From Amanita rubescens (Eukaryota; Basidiomycota; Agaricomycetes; Agaricales; Amanitaceae), in the NCBI GenBank assembly GCA_015039365.1, contig WION01000018.1, positions 372,001 to 436,000 of the forward strand: 64,000 bases of DNA, in the 5' to 3' direction. Both the position numbers and the translations under genes were made by a program. Of the stretch, positions 51,455-62,592 are shown one piece after another. The notes beneath the pieces are model-generated. The model worked only from the letters and a program-made list of their open reading frames with translations. It had not been told where the DNA came from and searched no databases. The number at the start of each line of letters is the position of its first letter. Positions within the stretch are counted from its first letter, which is position 1.

Positions 51455-51910
51455 GCCATGTACGGGGTAGTTCGGGCGTGCGGAGGGGCGAGGATGGAGG
51501 GGAAAGAAGAACCGAGAGTGATCAGTCCGATTGTAACGGAAGTGTTCAGGTTCGGGCTGATCATTCTTGACCTTCACGTGTATATGCCCATATGGTATGT
51601 TTTGACAAAAGCCGCCGTGTCAACACTAATCGATACTTGAAACGATACCAAGGCCACAGAGATGGAATACCAAACTGAAACTTGATACCACTGACCAACG
51701 CGTAAGCACTTGCGGTTCATTCATATTGGATCTAAAGATAATGAACAATAATGAATGGACTCGGACGTGATCATGCCAGTGACGTGCCACCCAGCGAAAG
51801 AATCTGGGCCACCAACAAAGCTGACAAAGGCCGTTGGTTGGCAACGAAGCGAACGCTGATGGGCAGTGATGGGCATGTGAGATCATGGGCACTCGGGGGA
51901 ACTTTCACAG
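51455..51910. repeat. Right copy of the direct repeat of about 430 bp
   Basis: Shares ordered blocks with 49002-49445, with small insertions and deletions (for example GATGGAGGAGGATGGAGG in the left copy is shortened here, and CCAGTGACGTG is inserted). It is not followed by a second copy of the coiled-coil gene start. Confidence 0.85.
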
Positions 51911-52259
51911 CATTTCACAGCATGACCCTGACTTTGCCAGCTCACCGCATCTGTCCAACGAAGTGATATCCCACTTTTCTGATTTGTGCTATCTCCTAGC
52001 GTTTCGAACGAAGTGGAAGAACACACTAGTAACCGATCGTCACCAATCGCAAATTTGGATGGAAAACGGTACGCGCCTGAACTTGAGTTTGGGAAATTGT
52101 GGACTCATCGTAAAGATCAGACTCCAGCCTGGGTCCGTGTACTCTGTCATCGTTGAAAATTACGACGAACGTATTGGGTTCTCACAGGAAGTGTCTTACG
52201 AATCACGACAGCCAATGTTGGGTCTGTTTGCCTTCAAGATAGCCTTTCACAATTACTAA
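51885..52259 (+). CDS. Hypothetical short ORF
   Basis: A 124-codon open frame overlaps the end of the right repeat. The C-terminal half (MENGTRLNLSLGNCGLIVKI, VYSVIVENYDERIGF) alternates like beta strands. There is no family match that I know and no clear promoter. It may be the 3' exon of a small gene or chance. Confidence 0.25.
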   Translation: MGTRGNFHSISQHDPDFASSPHLSNEVISHFSDLCYLLAFRTKWKNTLVTDRHQSQIWMENGTRLNLSLGNCGLIVKIRLQPGSVYSVIVENYDERIGFSQEVSYESRQPMLGLFAFKIAFHNY

Positions 52260-52413
52260 TGTTTCATGTCCATGAACACAGCTCATAGAAGAAATACTAC
52301 ATCAAAGACATATACATCCATGCGCATTTATATCGTACAATCAGTAAACAGGTCGCGAAAAGGAACATATTAAAATCTCAAGAACGGTCAGTACCCTCCA
52401 TCGGGACATAGGA

Positions 52414-52806
52414 CTAGCTTATTGCATTAGCCAATAAAACGAAGATGTTGAGCAGAACTCTCACATGTCGACCTTCCATCACATTGCCGGCAGGTCTAGC
52501 CCGACACACATGTTGGTTAAGCATGTATTTCCTGGCATACGATCTCCGGCACGTAAAACAACCAAATCCACGTCCACCGTGTCTCCTCGACTTCCAATGG
52601 CGCTTCAGGTCGCTCATCCTTTTGATCGCCTTGCCACATTCGCAGCGGTGGACAAGAGAGCCATTAATCCCTGATGTCTCGAACGTGAAGGAGGGCTCGG
52701 AACTTGTATCTTGAATCTCAGCCCCAGTCCCAGCGCCTGGAGATCCACCCAAGGATGCATTGGTGACCTGCGCGTTATTAATCGTCGGTGGGGTCGAAGG
52801 AGGCAT
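52414..52806 (-). CDS. Short C2H2-like zinc-finger protein
   Basis: A single frame of 130 codons starts MPPSTPPTINN. After a Ser/Thr-rich N-terminus, finger 1 is HRCECGKAIKRMSDLKRHW..RRH, with the unusual Cys-x-Cys spacing. Finger 2 is CFTCRRSYARKYMLNQHVC, ending His-x-Cys. Between them lies a GGRGF link. The tail LLNIFVLLANAIS is hydrophobic. Two further copies, both damaged, lie at 56537 and 62593, so this is the intact member of a local family. It might bind DNA or RNA; that is inferred only from finger-like spacing. Confidence 0.6.
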   Translation of the reverse strand: MPPSTPPTINNAQVTNASLGGSPGAGTGAEIQDTSSEPSFTFETSGINGSLVHRCECGKAIKRMSDLKRHWKSRRHGGRGFGCFTCRRSYARKYMLNQHVCRARPAGNVMEGRHVRVLLNIFVLLANAIS

Positions 52807-55249
52807 AGTCTCCTCTACGCTTGGTATAGTAGAATCGACTGACTACTCAAGGTCAATCCCATGCCGGGCAGAATCAAGTCGAAACCCTTACGTCAATGAC
52901 ACCCCAAGCCTCGTGCAAATACCAAAAGGCAAGACTGTCGACGCTGGGAATGGAAGTATGGTAGCGGTCCATTAGGCCCTGGTATGAAGAAAGCTCATTG
53001 CCTCGGCTTTCAATATATATTATTCTGGCGGATCTGGCTACCGTGCCCCCTCTGCCCATTTCATGGCGCAGGGACCTATGATGGCTTTCGACCGTTTTCC
53101 CTAGATGGCTGCGAAGTTACAAATCACCGTTCGCCATGCATGGCTGGATGGGCAAGATCAAGAACTTTGATTTGAAATACACTGATGGCAAGGCAAAAAC
53201 CCTTGATGTGTATGGTCTACGGGACAAAAATGTATGGCAGACAATTCTTATCGCCGTCGAGGCTGACTTTAATGGGACAGTGAGATTCGGCGAGTAATCA
53301 GGGACGCTTTCATCCTGGCACGGCCAAAAGAGCCTAATCAACCATCACGCCGAACTTGGGGCTTTGTGGCTTAATTTGACCCCTAATATGAAGGCACACG
53401 ACTCACGAAATTGCGAGGATGACCGAGGACACTCCTTATGACATCGGTGCCATTGTATTAGTCTGTTCTAACACTGACAGGTTATATCCCAGACCCGCCG
53501 AACATCCGAAACGCGGTTATGTGCCAGTACGCCGCTCTATGGTCCTCCCTCCGCTCTCTTGTCTCATTGTAGAGAGGTTGCCGTCATGTTTTATTATTGC
53601 TCGCATGTCCACAACCACCCTTCTGTTGACATCCTTCCTGCCTTGGTTTACTAGGATGTCTGATCACTACCAGAGAGCCACTGACGGGCCATTCCGGACC
53701 AGAGGATCCGGAAGAACACGACCAGGTGCGTAGGTACCCGAACGCCACGCTCTAACTCATTTCATCTGTCAAAGGTCAGCTTTACGAGAGGCTTCATCAT
53801 TCCGACCAATTCGCTTTCGGAGCTCGATCGGTTGACAGGACGTTTTTGAAGATCTCCTCAGTATCGTTCGCGTAGCTGTCTCCCCGATTGAGTGCAATCC
53901 GAGGGAGCGAGCCCCTTACGACGTGGAGCACGGCCGCGGTCGGCTGATCTCAACTGCGTGATTTGGTACTCAAAAATCAAGAGATCCAAGTGGAACACGG
54001 ATGACTGGTCTCCTCATTTGTATGCTACCAATGGTGTTGTTGACGAAAAGGACCCTGATATGGAACAGACGTCCAGCCTTGACGCCGTTTGACCCCGCCG
54101 CAAGTACGTGAATTGCACCCTCGGAGCTGGGTAAACAAGGTAATTCAAATATGCATTGGACAGGCCGCATTTCCTACATTTATGGGGGCGAACTCGAGAC
54201 CTTCCTTGGGAAGCAAGGTCATTATTACCCATATTGGCAAGTCGGCACTGCCTACCGTTGCTATCTCCATTTTAATTATTTTTGTGCCAACGGGCGCTTT
54301 GGCACACGTGTATACCATGCTCATTGCCTTTCCTGTACTCTTATATGGATTCGGAATATTTCGGATTACTCTGTACTTGCTGTACGTCAGGGGTAACGTA
54401 AATGAACTTGTGGAGCATATAGCCTGGGGAAAGTTAGGGGAGTTAGGACACCACATTTAAAATATCCGGATCCGCCATGCTCCGTTGCTGCCGTCGACGG
54501 TGATTCCCGTTGCTTATAATTAGTATTGTGCGGTGCGACCTGGTCAAGCAACATAATGTATGAAGGAACTGGGAGTGCAGGAGGCGCGGGCAAGGTAGAG
54601 AAGAAAACTTGTCGCTAAACACGAAACTCAGCTAACGCGATAGGTCAAGTGTGCGCATGGCCAATGCATATGAGTCCGCCCTTCATTTGAAGAAGTCTAA
54701 AAACGGATTACCCCAGAAGGATATACATCTTACCTTTCGGCGCACTTGCTGAATCATTTAGCCTTCTCAATAGCAGCAAAGATAAACCAAATGTCGTTTA
54801 CTTGATCAGATTCTTTCTGGAATCAATGACACTAATATCCTCTTTCGTCAAATCGCCTCCCACAATCCTTCCGGCTCTCGGAAGATCGGTCCTGGTTTTA
54901 AAAAAGATTATATAGGCGACAGGGAAGAGACACATGGGGCGCGATGGCAACGTCCCACAATGTCGTCTTCAAAACCTTGACGCAAAACCCAGTCCGCATT
55001 GGGAGACCTCTAAGTGATCTAGCTCGTCCGTAATTCACGTCACAATAAGTGTTGAGAATATTCCGGCTTTGAGAAGATGTATAGACGAACTGCGCAACGG
55101 GCGTTCCAAGGTTAACTCGGCAAACATGACGATAGTTATTGTTAAACATTAACATTGAAGTTTGATGTATGATAGTAGTGTGTACCGGTTCCGTAGGCCA
55201 TCAGAAGGAGGTTTAATCTATGATGTCGGGAGAAGCGCTGTTACGGTGT
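52807..55249. other. Accessory DNA with short open frames only
   Basis: No gene could be supported. A 53-codon frame at 53136-53297 (+) (MHGWMGKIKNFDL to NGTVRFGE) looks protein-like but lacks upstream context. A hydrophobic frame at 54089-54460 (+) has an unknown relationship. The 5' flank of the C2H2 gene (GACTGACTACTCAAGGT near 52838) recurs near 62885. Confidence 0.4.
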
Positions 55250-55720
55250 AAGCTTGAACATCCATATCCGGTATTTCTCTCTAAAATCAAGGGCGATGGA
55301 CCCGATCAGGCGATGCAAGTTGGTCGGCCGAGTATTATGAGCACCAGGGCAAGGGCACCATCGCATGGCTGAGGAATAGTACCCGCGATAAGGTCGACAA
55401 GAATGCTCTTTGCCCACTACGTTCGCCCCTACAATGGCGATACGAGAACCCATGCTAAGTCAAGGGTACTAGTACGAAATGAAACCTCACCCTGGGCCGA
55501 ATGGCAGATGCTGACAGAAACCATTTTATTTCTTCCCTCGGTAAGGGAATGAGTTTGAGTGAGGGAATTTTCCCGAAGCGGAATCAACGTAGTAGAAGCT
55601 TTGAAAATTTGACAGCTCGACCTGTTCTATCGATCCAGCTGCCTTGCCGACCATGGCTTGGAGCCTTGGACTGGTGGACCAAAATTCAAATTCATATGGG
55701 ACAACCGCAATGATAAGACA
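55250..55720 (-). pseudogene. Relic of an ABC-F ATPase (second nucleotide-binding domain)
   Basis: The minus strand reads MGSRIAIVGANVVGK, an ABC-F Walker A region with the usual Gly-Val-Gly-Lys partly altered. One frame over it continues KSILVDLIAGTIPQP, as expected after the P-loop, so a one-base shift interrupts it. Upstream, SASGKFPHSNSFP resembles the linker before the second ATPase domain of Gcn20/Arb1-type proteins. No Walker B or signature motif is found nearby. It is a short fragment of a translation-factor-type ATPase gene. Confidence 0.55.
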
Positions 55721-56536
55721 CATATCGTCAACCATCGAGCACGGCAAAACGGAAGATTGACTAACTTTCCGATGCGTGCAGTCTCGTCCTGACTCCTGCT
55801 CAGTTTCATTTGAACAATCTTTTTTTCTCTTTCGTCTTGACATACGCCACATAGTGGTACTGTAATACATAAGCTTTTAGCCCTGGAGACGGGATTGGAA
55901 AAGTTTCGGGAGTGAGAAGTGATAGCGGGATTGTAAATTGAGAACTTGCAGCGGTAGGCAGGTGGCTCATCTAATATGTAGAAACGGCAAATGCGGCTTA
56001 AGAAGGAGGATCCACTCGCATGGGCGAACACTCATATCTTTTGTGACTTTTGCTGTGAGAAACGGATGTTACTGGCAAATACACATCATCTTCTTCCACA
56101 TATCTCGGATACTCAGACTGGGCTGCAACATTGGAGTAAACATTCTCACGAAATAATCTCCATATTAGAATATCAAACAGCACCATTGATCGCTTGATCT
56201 TTCCATCCTTCAGCGTCGTGCCTCCTGATTTCGCCGTCATAATGATACAAGCTCAGATACATCGCTGTCATGTTCCTCCACACCTCAGATTTCCGGGCGC
56301 AGAACGCAGAACTCGAATCGTTCTACACTTCATGAAGACTGATATTCGTCCGCCTGCCTTCAAGCGACATTTCAATGGGTACTACAAGTGCTGCGGTTGG
56401 GCAGCGACTGATGAGGTCGTACGCGGACTACACAACTTTGTATGTTTTTCAAGTCGTTCATCTGTAGTTATTCTTCATCAGACCGACTCGGGCCTAGCCA
56501 ATCGTATTAACATGAAACAAAGATTCTGGATGAAAC
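55721..56536. other. Accessory DNA without a supported gene
   Basis: Several overlapping short frames on both strands, none with a recognisable domain. Confidence 0.35.
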
Positions 56537-56880
56537 TCAAGTTTTGACCATCGCCTCGAAAGTCTGAGTCGTTGCAGGCTTAGCCCGACAACTTGAAACG
56601 TGTCGGTTGAGCATGTATAGGGATGTGCCGCATTTGAGACCATCGAATCCACGCCCTCTATGCCCTCTCGAACTCCAATGGCGTCTAAGGTCGCCCTTCC
56701 TTTTAATTGCTCTACCACATTCGCAGCGGTAGACAAGCGATCCATCGACCTCGGATGTCTCCCGCCTGAAGGAAGGCTTCTTGGAGTTTGTAGCCTGGAT
56801 CTCGAAGTCCGCCAACACACCGAGCGGCGTACCAGTCACCGGTCCATCCCCACGTATTGCTGGCGGAGTAGAAGAGGTCG
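56537..56880 (-). pseudogene. Degenerate second copy of the C2H2-like zinc-finger gene
   Basis: The frame contains VDGSLVYRCECGRAIKRKGD and RRHWSSRGHRGRGF, matching finger 1 of the gene at 52414. Finger 2 is damaged: GLKCGTSLYMLNRHVSSC lacks the first Cys and several residues. The homologous N-terminus (SSTPPAIRGDG) has no ATG. A start further upstream through an intron is possible, but decay is simpler. Confidence 0.6.
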
Positions 56881-58019
56881 CAGAATCCTGCGCGGCGTAG
56901 CCGACTAGTCAATGCGATATAAGATAGAACAATTCAGGGCTCACATTGAAGGTGATGAAAAGCTCGAGAAAGTCCAAAAAGTCAGAGCTGAGAGCGCCAG
57001 CATCGGGTGTAGACCATGTGCCTGGTGAAGAGTCGGACGGATGGAACGTTGGGTTCGTATTCATATTATCTTGCTTCTGCTTGGGGTTTGCGTACTGCTA
57101 CCATCATCTCTGCGTCTGGATGTTTATCAATCTCGTTGGAGCTAAGCTTGATCAATGAAAGGCGCTATTGAAGTTACATGAAAATAAGATTAGCGTCAGG
57201 AGTTATACGGCGCACATATGTAAACCTCGGATCCCTATTGGTGAAATAGCTGTTGCAAGGTGTCAATCAATGACGCTTGCGGTTACAATTATCGAACTGA
57301 GCCATGACACTTTCGAAAATGCTTGTAAGCATAGTACCTTGTTCTTTGCCCTAATAGAAAGCTTAGCAACCGGAGTAGCGCGGCGCCATGTTCTCAAGCG
57401 CTTCCCATACTAGCTGTGGATCGTACTGCGCAAAGGAGGGCTGTACAATCGATGCAGGATAAACTCACAATAGTATCATAGTGGGCCGAGGTTATTGATG
57501 GGCATGGCAGCCTGACATAAATAAAGGCCGTATTCTCGACAGAGCGCCCGAATGTGGGGACCGGACACGACCGGCCTCCGCCTTTTTCATACGTCACTAT
57601 TCTCCCCATTTAGTTAATTCCTCTCGTCAATTACATGTAGGTAGTAGTACTTGTCCAGCGGTTTTGATGGATAGGTCGTGGTGGTGGATTAGGGTATAAC
57701 ATTAATAACAATAGTACGAAGCTTGACACCCAAGATCTGATAAAGTAGTGCTTCGACACATGAGCTTTAACCCGCCGGGTTTTTACGGGTACGGGTCGGG
57801 GTAACAAATGACTTACCCGAGTACTCGGCACCGTCAAATGCATCCTACTACCGCTCGTTGGCCGTACCGGACGCAGGACGCGATGTAAGTAATGCTGCGT
57901 TGCGCACATATAGCGACGTTGCGACTGACTGGGTGCATATAGCAGCCATTTTGACCTCTGTGTTGCTCTGATGGCATCTCCGTACATCCTGGGCATTCAT
58001 AATGCGCATATAGCCACGA
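56881..58019. other. Accessory DNA without a supported gene
   Basis: Contains a GGGTACGGGTCGGGG-type short repeat near 57786-57802 and a GCGCATATAGC-like motif that recurs near 57903, 57935 and 58004. No coding sequence is supported. Confidence 0.35.
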
Positions 58020-58700
58020 TTTTCACTCCGCCGCACCACAGGTGAGCCACGTGAAGTGTTTTCGACGTTGCTCGCTCACCATCTTCTCCCTTGCCCTCCG
58101 CCACTCAACCCATGCCCCGTTGCACCCCGCCATATCCACCACAACCTCCTGCATCCAGCCGCACCCCACCAAGCTTCAGGCAAGCCACGTTAAACCCGGA
58201 TTTCGACGTTGCTGAACCGCTGCCTCCCTCCCTCCCCTCCGCCACTCAACTGCGGTTGCCGTATCCCGTTTTTCGCAAGACGACAAAATCCAACGAGGAA
58301 AACAAGAAAAATGCGCATCTAACGACGTTTTGCACCCGTCGCACCCCAGGTGAGCTATGAAAACAGTTTTTGATGTTGCTAACTCACCACCCTCTGGGAC
58401 TCGGCTGCACCCTGCTGCGCCCTCGTTGCACGCTCTGCATTCCTCCACACACCCCCGCACCTTGTCGCGTGCCAGGTAAGCTATGTTGCTAATCGGTCAC
58501 CCTCCCCTCGCTCTCCACCGATCAACGGCACCCCGCTACACGACACCCCACGACACCCTGCCGCAACCCTCGCCAAGTCATTCCTCCGAAGCGCTCGCAA
58601 TTCGCTTTCGACGCCCGCCATTCCCCGCCCTCAACTGTTTGCCATCGCTTGGCTCTTGCACACGTTCGTCAAGTGATTTCTCAACGACGAGCACTCTAAC
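58020..58700. repeat. Degenerate, pyrimidine-rich tandem repeat
   Basis: Four diverged units of roughly 120-170 bp share GTGAGC(T/C)A(C/T)GT, then TTTCGACGTTGCT or TTTTGATGTTGCT, then (C)TCACC and a C-rich stretch of CCCTCGC/CACCCC type (around 58031, 58181, 58350, 58478). It is CpG-rich and ends shortly before the CpG-free segment. Short open frames in it are low-complexity. Confidence 0.6.
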
Positions 58701-58926
58701 GTGATTATAGGGCCTGCTGTCTTCCGTCTCTCATCACATAATTGTTTGTCAATTTCCTCTCGTATTTCATTGATCTATAGTTGTCATCATGTACATCCTG
58801 TATTACACAATGATAATAATATATTTGATGTCCATTACAAAGGGTGAACCTGAGTAGCAAAAGAGGTTTTTGGAAGCTAGACCATCACTCTCCAAAGTCA
58901 TATATTCACTCCCAAAAGGCATGCTG

Positions 58927-58963
58927 TCACTCCTGGAGTAAATGTTCTGTCCTCCAGGAGTGA
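58927..58963. repeat. Perfect 12-bp inverted repeat
   Basis: TCACTCCTGGAG at 58927-58938 and CTCCAGGAGTGA at 58952-58963 with a 13-bp spacer could form a hairpin. It lies about 400 bp 3' of the NLR-like stop, inside the CpG-free segment. Confidence 0.85.
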
Positions 58964-58984
58964 ATCCAGCCCTTTTCCAAAGTA

Positions 58985-59050
58985 GCCCCACTTTGGGCAC
59001 TCTCAGCACTCTCAGCACTTTGGCAAAGTGCTCAAAGTGCTCAAAGTGAC
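58985..59050. repeat. Imperfect inverted repeat built from tandem AGCACT/AAAGTGC units
   Basis: On the left, GCACT units alternate with CTCA. After a GGC centre, AAAGTGCTC is repeated three times. The arms pair over about 25 bp with mismatches, with GCACTTTGGCAAAGTGC at the middle. Confidence 0.75.
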
Positions 59051-59361
59051 ATCAGGGGTTTTGCTGATGCTTACCTGTGCACATGCCTAACCACAGCCCT
59101 TTCTGACATCTGTGCAAGCTCTGTAGAAGTTTCCTTCAGTGCCTTTCACAGTTGTTCTGCCACTGTATTGTGTCATACATACTACAAACCTACATTGCCG
59201 AGTCAGGTTTTTACATACATGTACATTCTGAGCATACTGAAACATAGCAAAATTGATATACTCAATACTATTTCCCCCTTTTCCACATTCCTTTAAGACC
59301 CTTGAGAAATTTCAAGTCCGAGTCCTCAGGTTTTGGTGTTATGCCTTGCAGTATGTGAAAG

Positions 59362-61718
59362 CTAGAAGGCTATATTAAAGAATAAATTAGGCATAAATAT
59401 GATAAAGTCATTTAGGTGGTTTACCATGCTTTCAGGCTTGTGCTGATGTTGTGCCCTTGCACCATCCAATACTACAAGCTTTGTTTTTCTTGCATTCATC
59501 ACATCCATCTCAAGCTTCTCTGCCTCATCCCACCTTCCCTGATTCCTATATGTTGATGCCAAATTGGCCATGCTAGTGAGAGTATCTGGGTAGTCCAATC
59601 CAAACTTTGTTTTTCTTGCATTCATCACATCCATCTGAAGTGTCTCTGCCTCATTCCACCTTCCACGGTTTGAGTATGTTGATGCCAAATTGGCCATGCT
59701 GGTGAGAGTGTCTGGGTGGTCCAATCCAAGCATTGTTTTGAATCCATTCATCACATCCATCTCAAGCTTCTCTGCCTCTTCCCACCTTCCCTGATTCCTG
59801 TATGTTGATGCTAAATTGCCTATGCTGGTGAGAGTGTCTGGGTGGTCCAATCCAAACTTTGTTTTTCTTGCATTCATCACATCCATCTCAAGCTTCTCTG
59901 CCTCATTCCACCTTCCCTGTTTCCTGTATGTTAATGCCAAATTGCCCATGCTGAAGAGAGTGAATTGGTGGTCCAATCCAAACTTTGTTTTATTTGCATT
60001 CATTACATCCTTGTGAAGCTTCTCTGCCTCATTCCACCTTCCCTGATTGTCATATGTTACTGCCAAATAGGCCATGCTGGTGAGAGTGTCTGTGTGGTCC
60101 AATCCAAGCTTTGTTTTTCTTTGATCAACTGCAACATGTAACAATTGTTCTTCCTCATCCCAGCTCCCAGCATGGTTAAATACAAATGCAAATCTTGCAT
60201 ATTCATCATCATAGTACTTGCTGCTCAACTTTAATTCCAATCCATGCAAAAGGTTTGACCTAATGTGTGGTGCAAGTGATTGACAAAGTTCATAATTATC
60301 ACTATTCCAGTCAGGAGTTATTGAGCAGGACAACAGTGCTCTTGCTCTGTAATAGTGATCAGGTACTTCTGCTTTTGGTATGCAGTTCCTACTCCAGTCA
60401 TTTACTAGTAGGTGCATGGAATACAAGCGATTATGACTTCTGACAAGAGAGAATGAGAGCAAAACCTGGATGCCATTCAGAAATTTCAATTTGTCCCACT
60501 GCCCATGTTTTTCCATGAACACAGTTTCATCATCCAGCAAACCCAATGATGATGAAAGATATTTACGATCTTCAACATGTCTTTTCATGTAGTTCTCAGC
60601 AGCACATTTGAATAATTCTTGTGGTATATTGGCATGATCTAGGAAAGCAAAAATCCTCAAGAGCTTGATGGCACTTTGTGCTGCAACACATTCCTTCAAT
60701 CTACCATTTGCAGCTATATCCTCCATCTTTTTAATGGAAATGTCCCATGTCCCATATGTAGATGTCCCATAACCTGAAGCACCCTCAAACTTTCCTGGAC
60801 TATCCCTCATTAATTTGTTCTTGTATCTTGAGTGCAGTTCCAAATAACCATTAATGCTGCAACCACAGGAATGCATATATGCTCCTGCTTGGTCAATGGC
60901 TAGAGGGAATCCATCCAATTGTGAAACAAGCTGCTGGGCCAGATTATAGATATCATTGTCTGTGTCATCAAACATGGCTGACTTCAAAAGCAAGGAAATA
61001 GCATCTTCATCTTCCATGCCATAGATCTCCATTGAGTTCTTGCTAAATGTGAGCCTCTTTAACCCAATATTCCTGCTTGTCATCAGAACATTTCCTCCAT
61101 TTCCTGGTGGGAGGAACTTTTCAACTACTGAGTAATGTCCATCTGCCCCATCATACACCATAAAAAAGTTGGGCCTTTTAGAAATCCAATCAAGAGCAGA
61201 TCTGGCTGAGGGTCTACCATCTTGTGTAAGTGCTGTAGGTTGAGGATATCTGTGTGAGTACAAATTCAACACTTTTCTCTGAAGAAGCATCAATCCAGAA
61301 TATGTCAGAGAACCTTGAATGAATCAGTTATTTGAATTACTTTACTATTGTATGAAATACTCACAAATCAGGATTTTCTTCAATGAATTTAAGGCAAATC
61401 TGTGTCTTGCCAATGCCACCTAAACCATGCAAAAGGAAAAAATTCCTTTGTCCTTGAACTTGGGAGATAAAATGGTCCTTCAGCTTCTGCAAGTACTTAT
61501 CTTGGCCTGTAAAGAAAGTACTAGAATGTTTAACAGGAGGTAAAGGGGGTATATCAATATTGTTGAAATTGTAGTTGACCTATGACTTCATTATTGACAA
61601 GATTCAGGTGAAAAAATGTGAAATGCAATACCTCTATGAACTCACTATCCATAACAGCAACATTCTGGTATCCAGCAAAGTTACCAGTATTCACTACCTG
61701 AGGCGGATCTGCTGACAT
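59362..61718 (-). CDS. NLR-like NB-ARC ATPase with TPR repeats
   Basis: Four exons (61718-61646, 61506-61365, 61313-61273, 61232-59362) give 708 residues. The N-terminus MSADPPQVVNTGNFAGYQNV is short, with no recognised effector domain. The P-loop is GLGGIGKTQ at 52-60 (Lys58), then FSDIFWIDASSE, FFMVYDGADGHYSVVEKFLP with a Walker-B-like strand, and the sensor NVLMTSRN. PLAIDQAGAYM is the NB-ARC GxP-like motif. Five TPR units of 42 residues (TLTSMANLASTYRNQGRW type) span about 466-675, as in kinesin-light-chain-type TPRs. Such proteins are STAND ATPases, and fungal members act in non-self recognition or cell death. The third intron is only 40 bp; without it the frame breaks, so a frameshift is the alternative. 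The gene is nearly free of CpG. Confidence 0.82.
59464..60120 (-). repeat. Near-identical 126-bp tandem repeats encoding TPRs
   Basis: The motif TCCAATCCAAACTTTGTTTT and its close variants recur at about 59594, 59720, 59846, 59972 and 60098, exactly 126 bp apart, with a partial copy near 59468. Units match at DNA level over most of their length, indicating recent amplification or gene conversion. Confidence 0.9.
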
Positions 61719-62592
61719 GGTGATCACAGTCTACAGAAAGATCATATATGGAATTGAGACTTGTACTCGGAATAGACCAAAATGAGGTTACCTGGTTTCG
61801 TGCGATGAATGATGTAGCTATATGATGGTCAAGAAGAAAGGAAGTAATGTAACATGTCACATGGAACTCAGGGCTCTCGGCATAGTCCGGCAGATGGCGA
61901 ATGCAATCAAACATGTGGGTTGTGGGCCACCACGCGCGGCATGGTCCGAGGCCGGGGTTCCTACAGGCATGCATAGATCCATATTATCAGAGTTTAAGTC
62001 TAGCGTTTCGCTAGGACGTGCGTCAGTGCCTGTAGGATGTCTCGCGTATAACCGGGAACGTTCGTCGGAGAATGCCGAGTGTAGCAATGACGCGCGGGTC
62101 TCGCCGATATTTACGATAATTTGTTCCGGCAAATTCCCTCCCTGGACTGATGCGTCGATGATAAAAACCCAAACGCACACGTCATACTCGTCCGGTCTAT
62201 TCCTCAAAGTATGTACTTATAACCTCGCCTTTTGTTGAAAACGGAATCAAGCCTGAGAAACTACGTATAGCATTCCCAATATTATTGCCGGAACCGCGCC
62301 TCATCCTTTCAATCTCCTCTCTGATAGTGGCAAGCCGATTGATGGATGTCTAAGGGTCTAAGCATCCTCAGTGGCGTCAGCACAGAGCTATGTACACTTT
62401 TCGCTTCTTGTCCTCTAGAAAGATTTTTCACGTCCATGACCACACATTCCATGTTAACTCGATATATATGCATTTAATGGACATATCACGAAAATAAACG
62501 AACTGAAAACGTCAAGAGCACTTTCTCCATTGGGATCAAGAACTAGTATCTCAATGCCTTAGTCGATAACAAAAGGATGGTGCATAGACCTC
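61719..62592. other. Upstream region of the NLR-like gene
   Basis: CpG content returns to normal here. A 138-codon frame (61822-62238, +) has no recognisable feature and probably is not a gene. Confidence 0.4.

Larger units (their letters stand above)
58760..61690. other. Sharply bounded, nearly CpG-free segment containing the NLR-like gene
   Basis: Reading base by base I find only three CG dinucleotides between 59341 and 61680 (near 59667, 60428 and 60566) and two or three more between 58760 and 59340. DNA on both sides has normal or high CpG. TG and CA are common. This is the pattern left by long-term cytosine methylation and deamination, or by strong selection against CpG. The open frame inside is nevertheless intact. 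Confidence 0.9.

Noticed and set aside
53419..53733. 104-codon plus-strand ORF in accessory DNA
   Set aside because: No domain, no codon bias evident, surrounded by other chance frames.
58091..58460. Pro-rich ORFs on both strands
   Set aside because: They lie inside the degenerate tandem repeat and reflect its base composition.
61822..62238. 138-codon plus-strand ORF upstream of the NLR-like gene
   Set aside because: No domain or promoter; the opposite strand is open over the same stretch.
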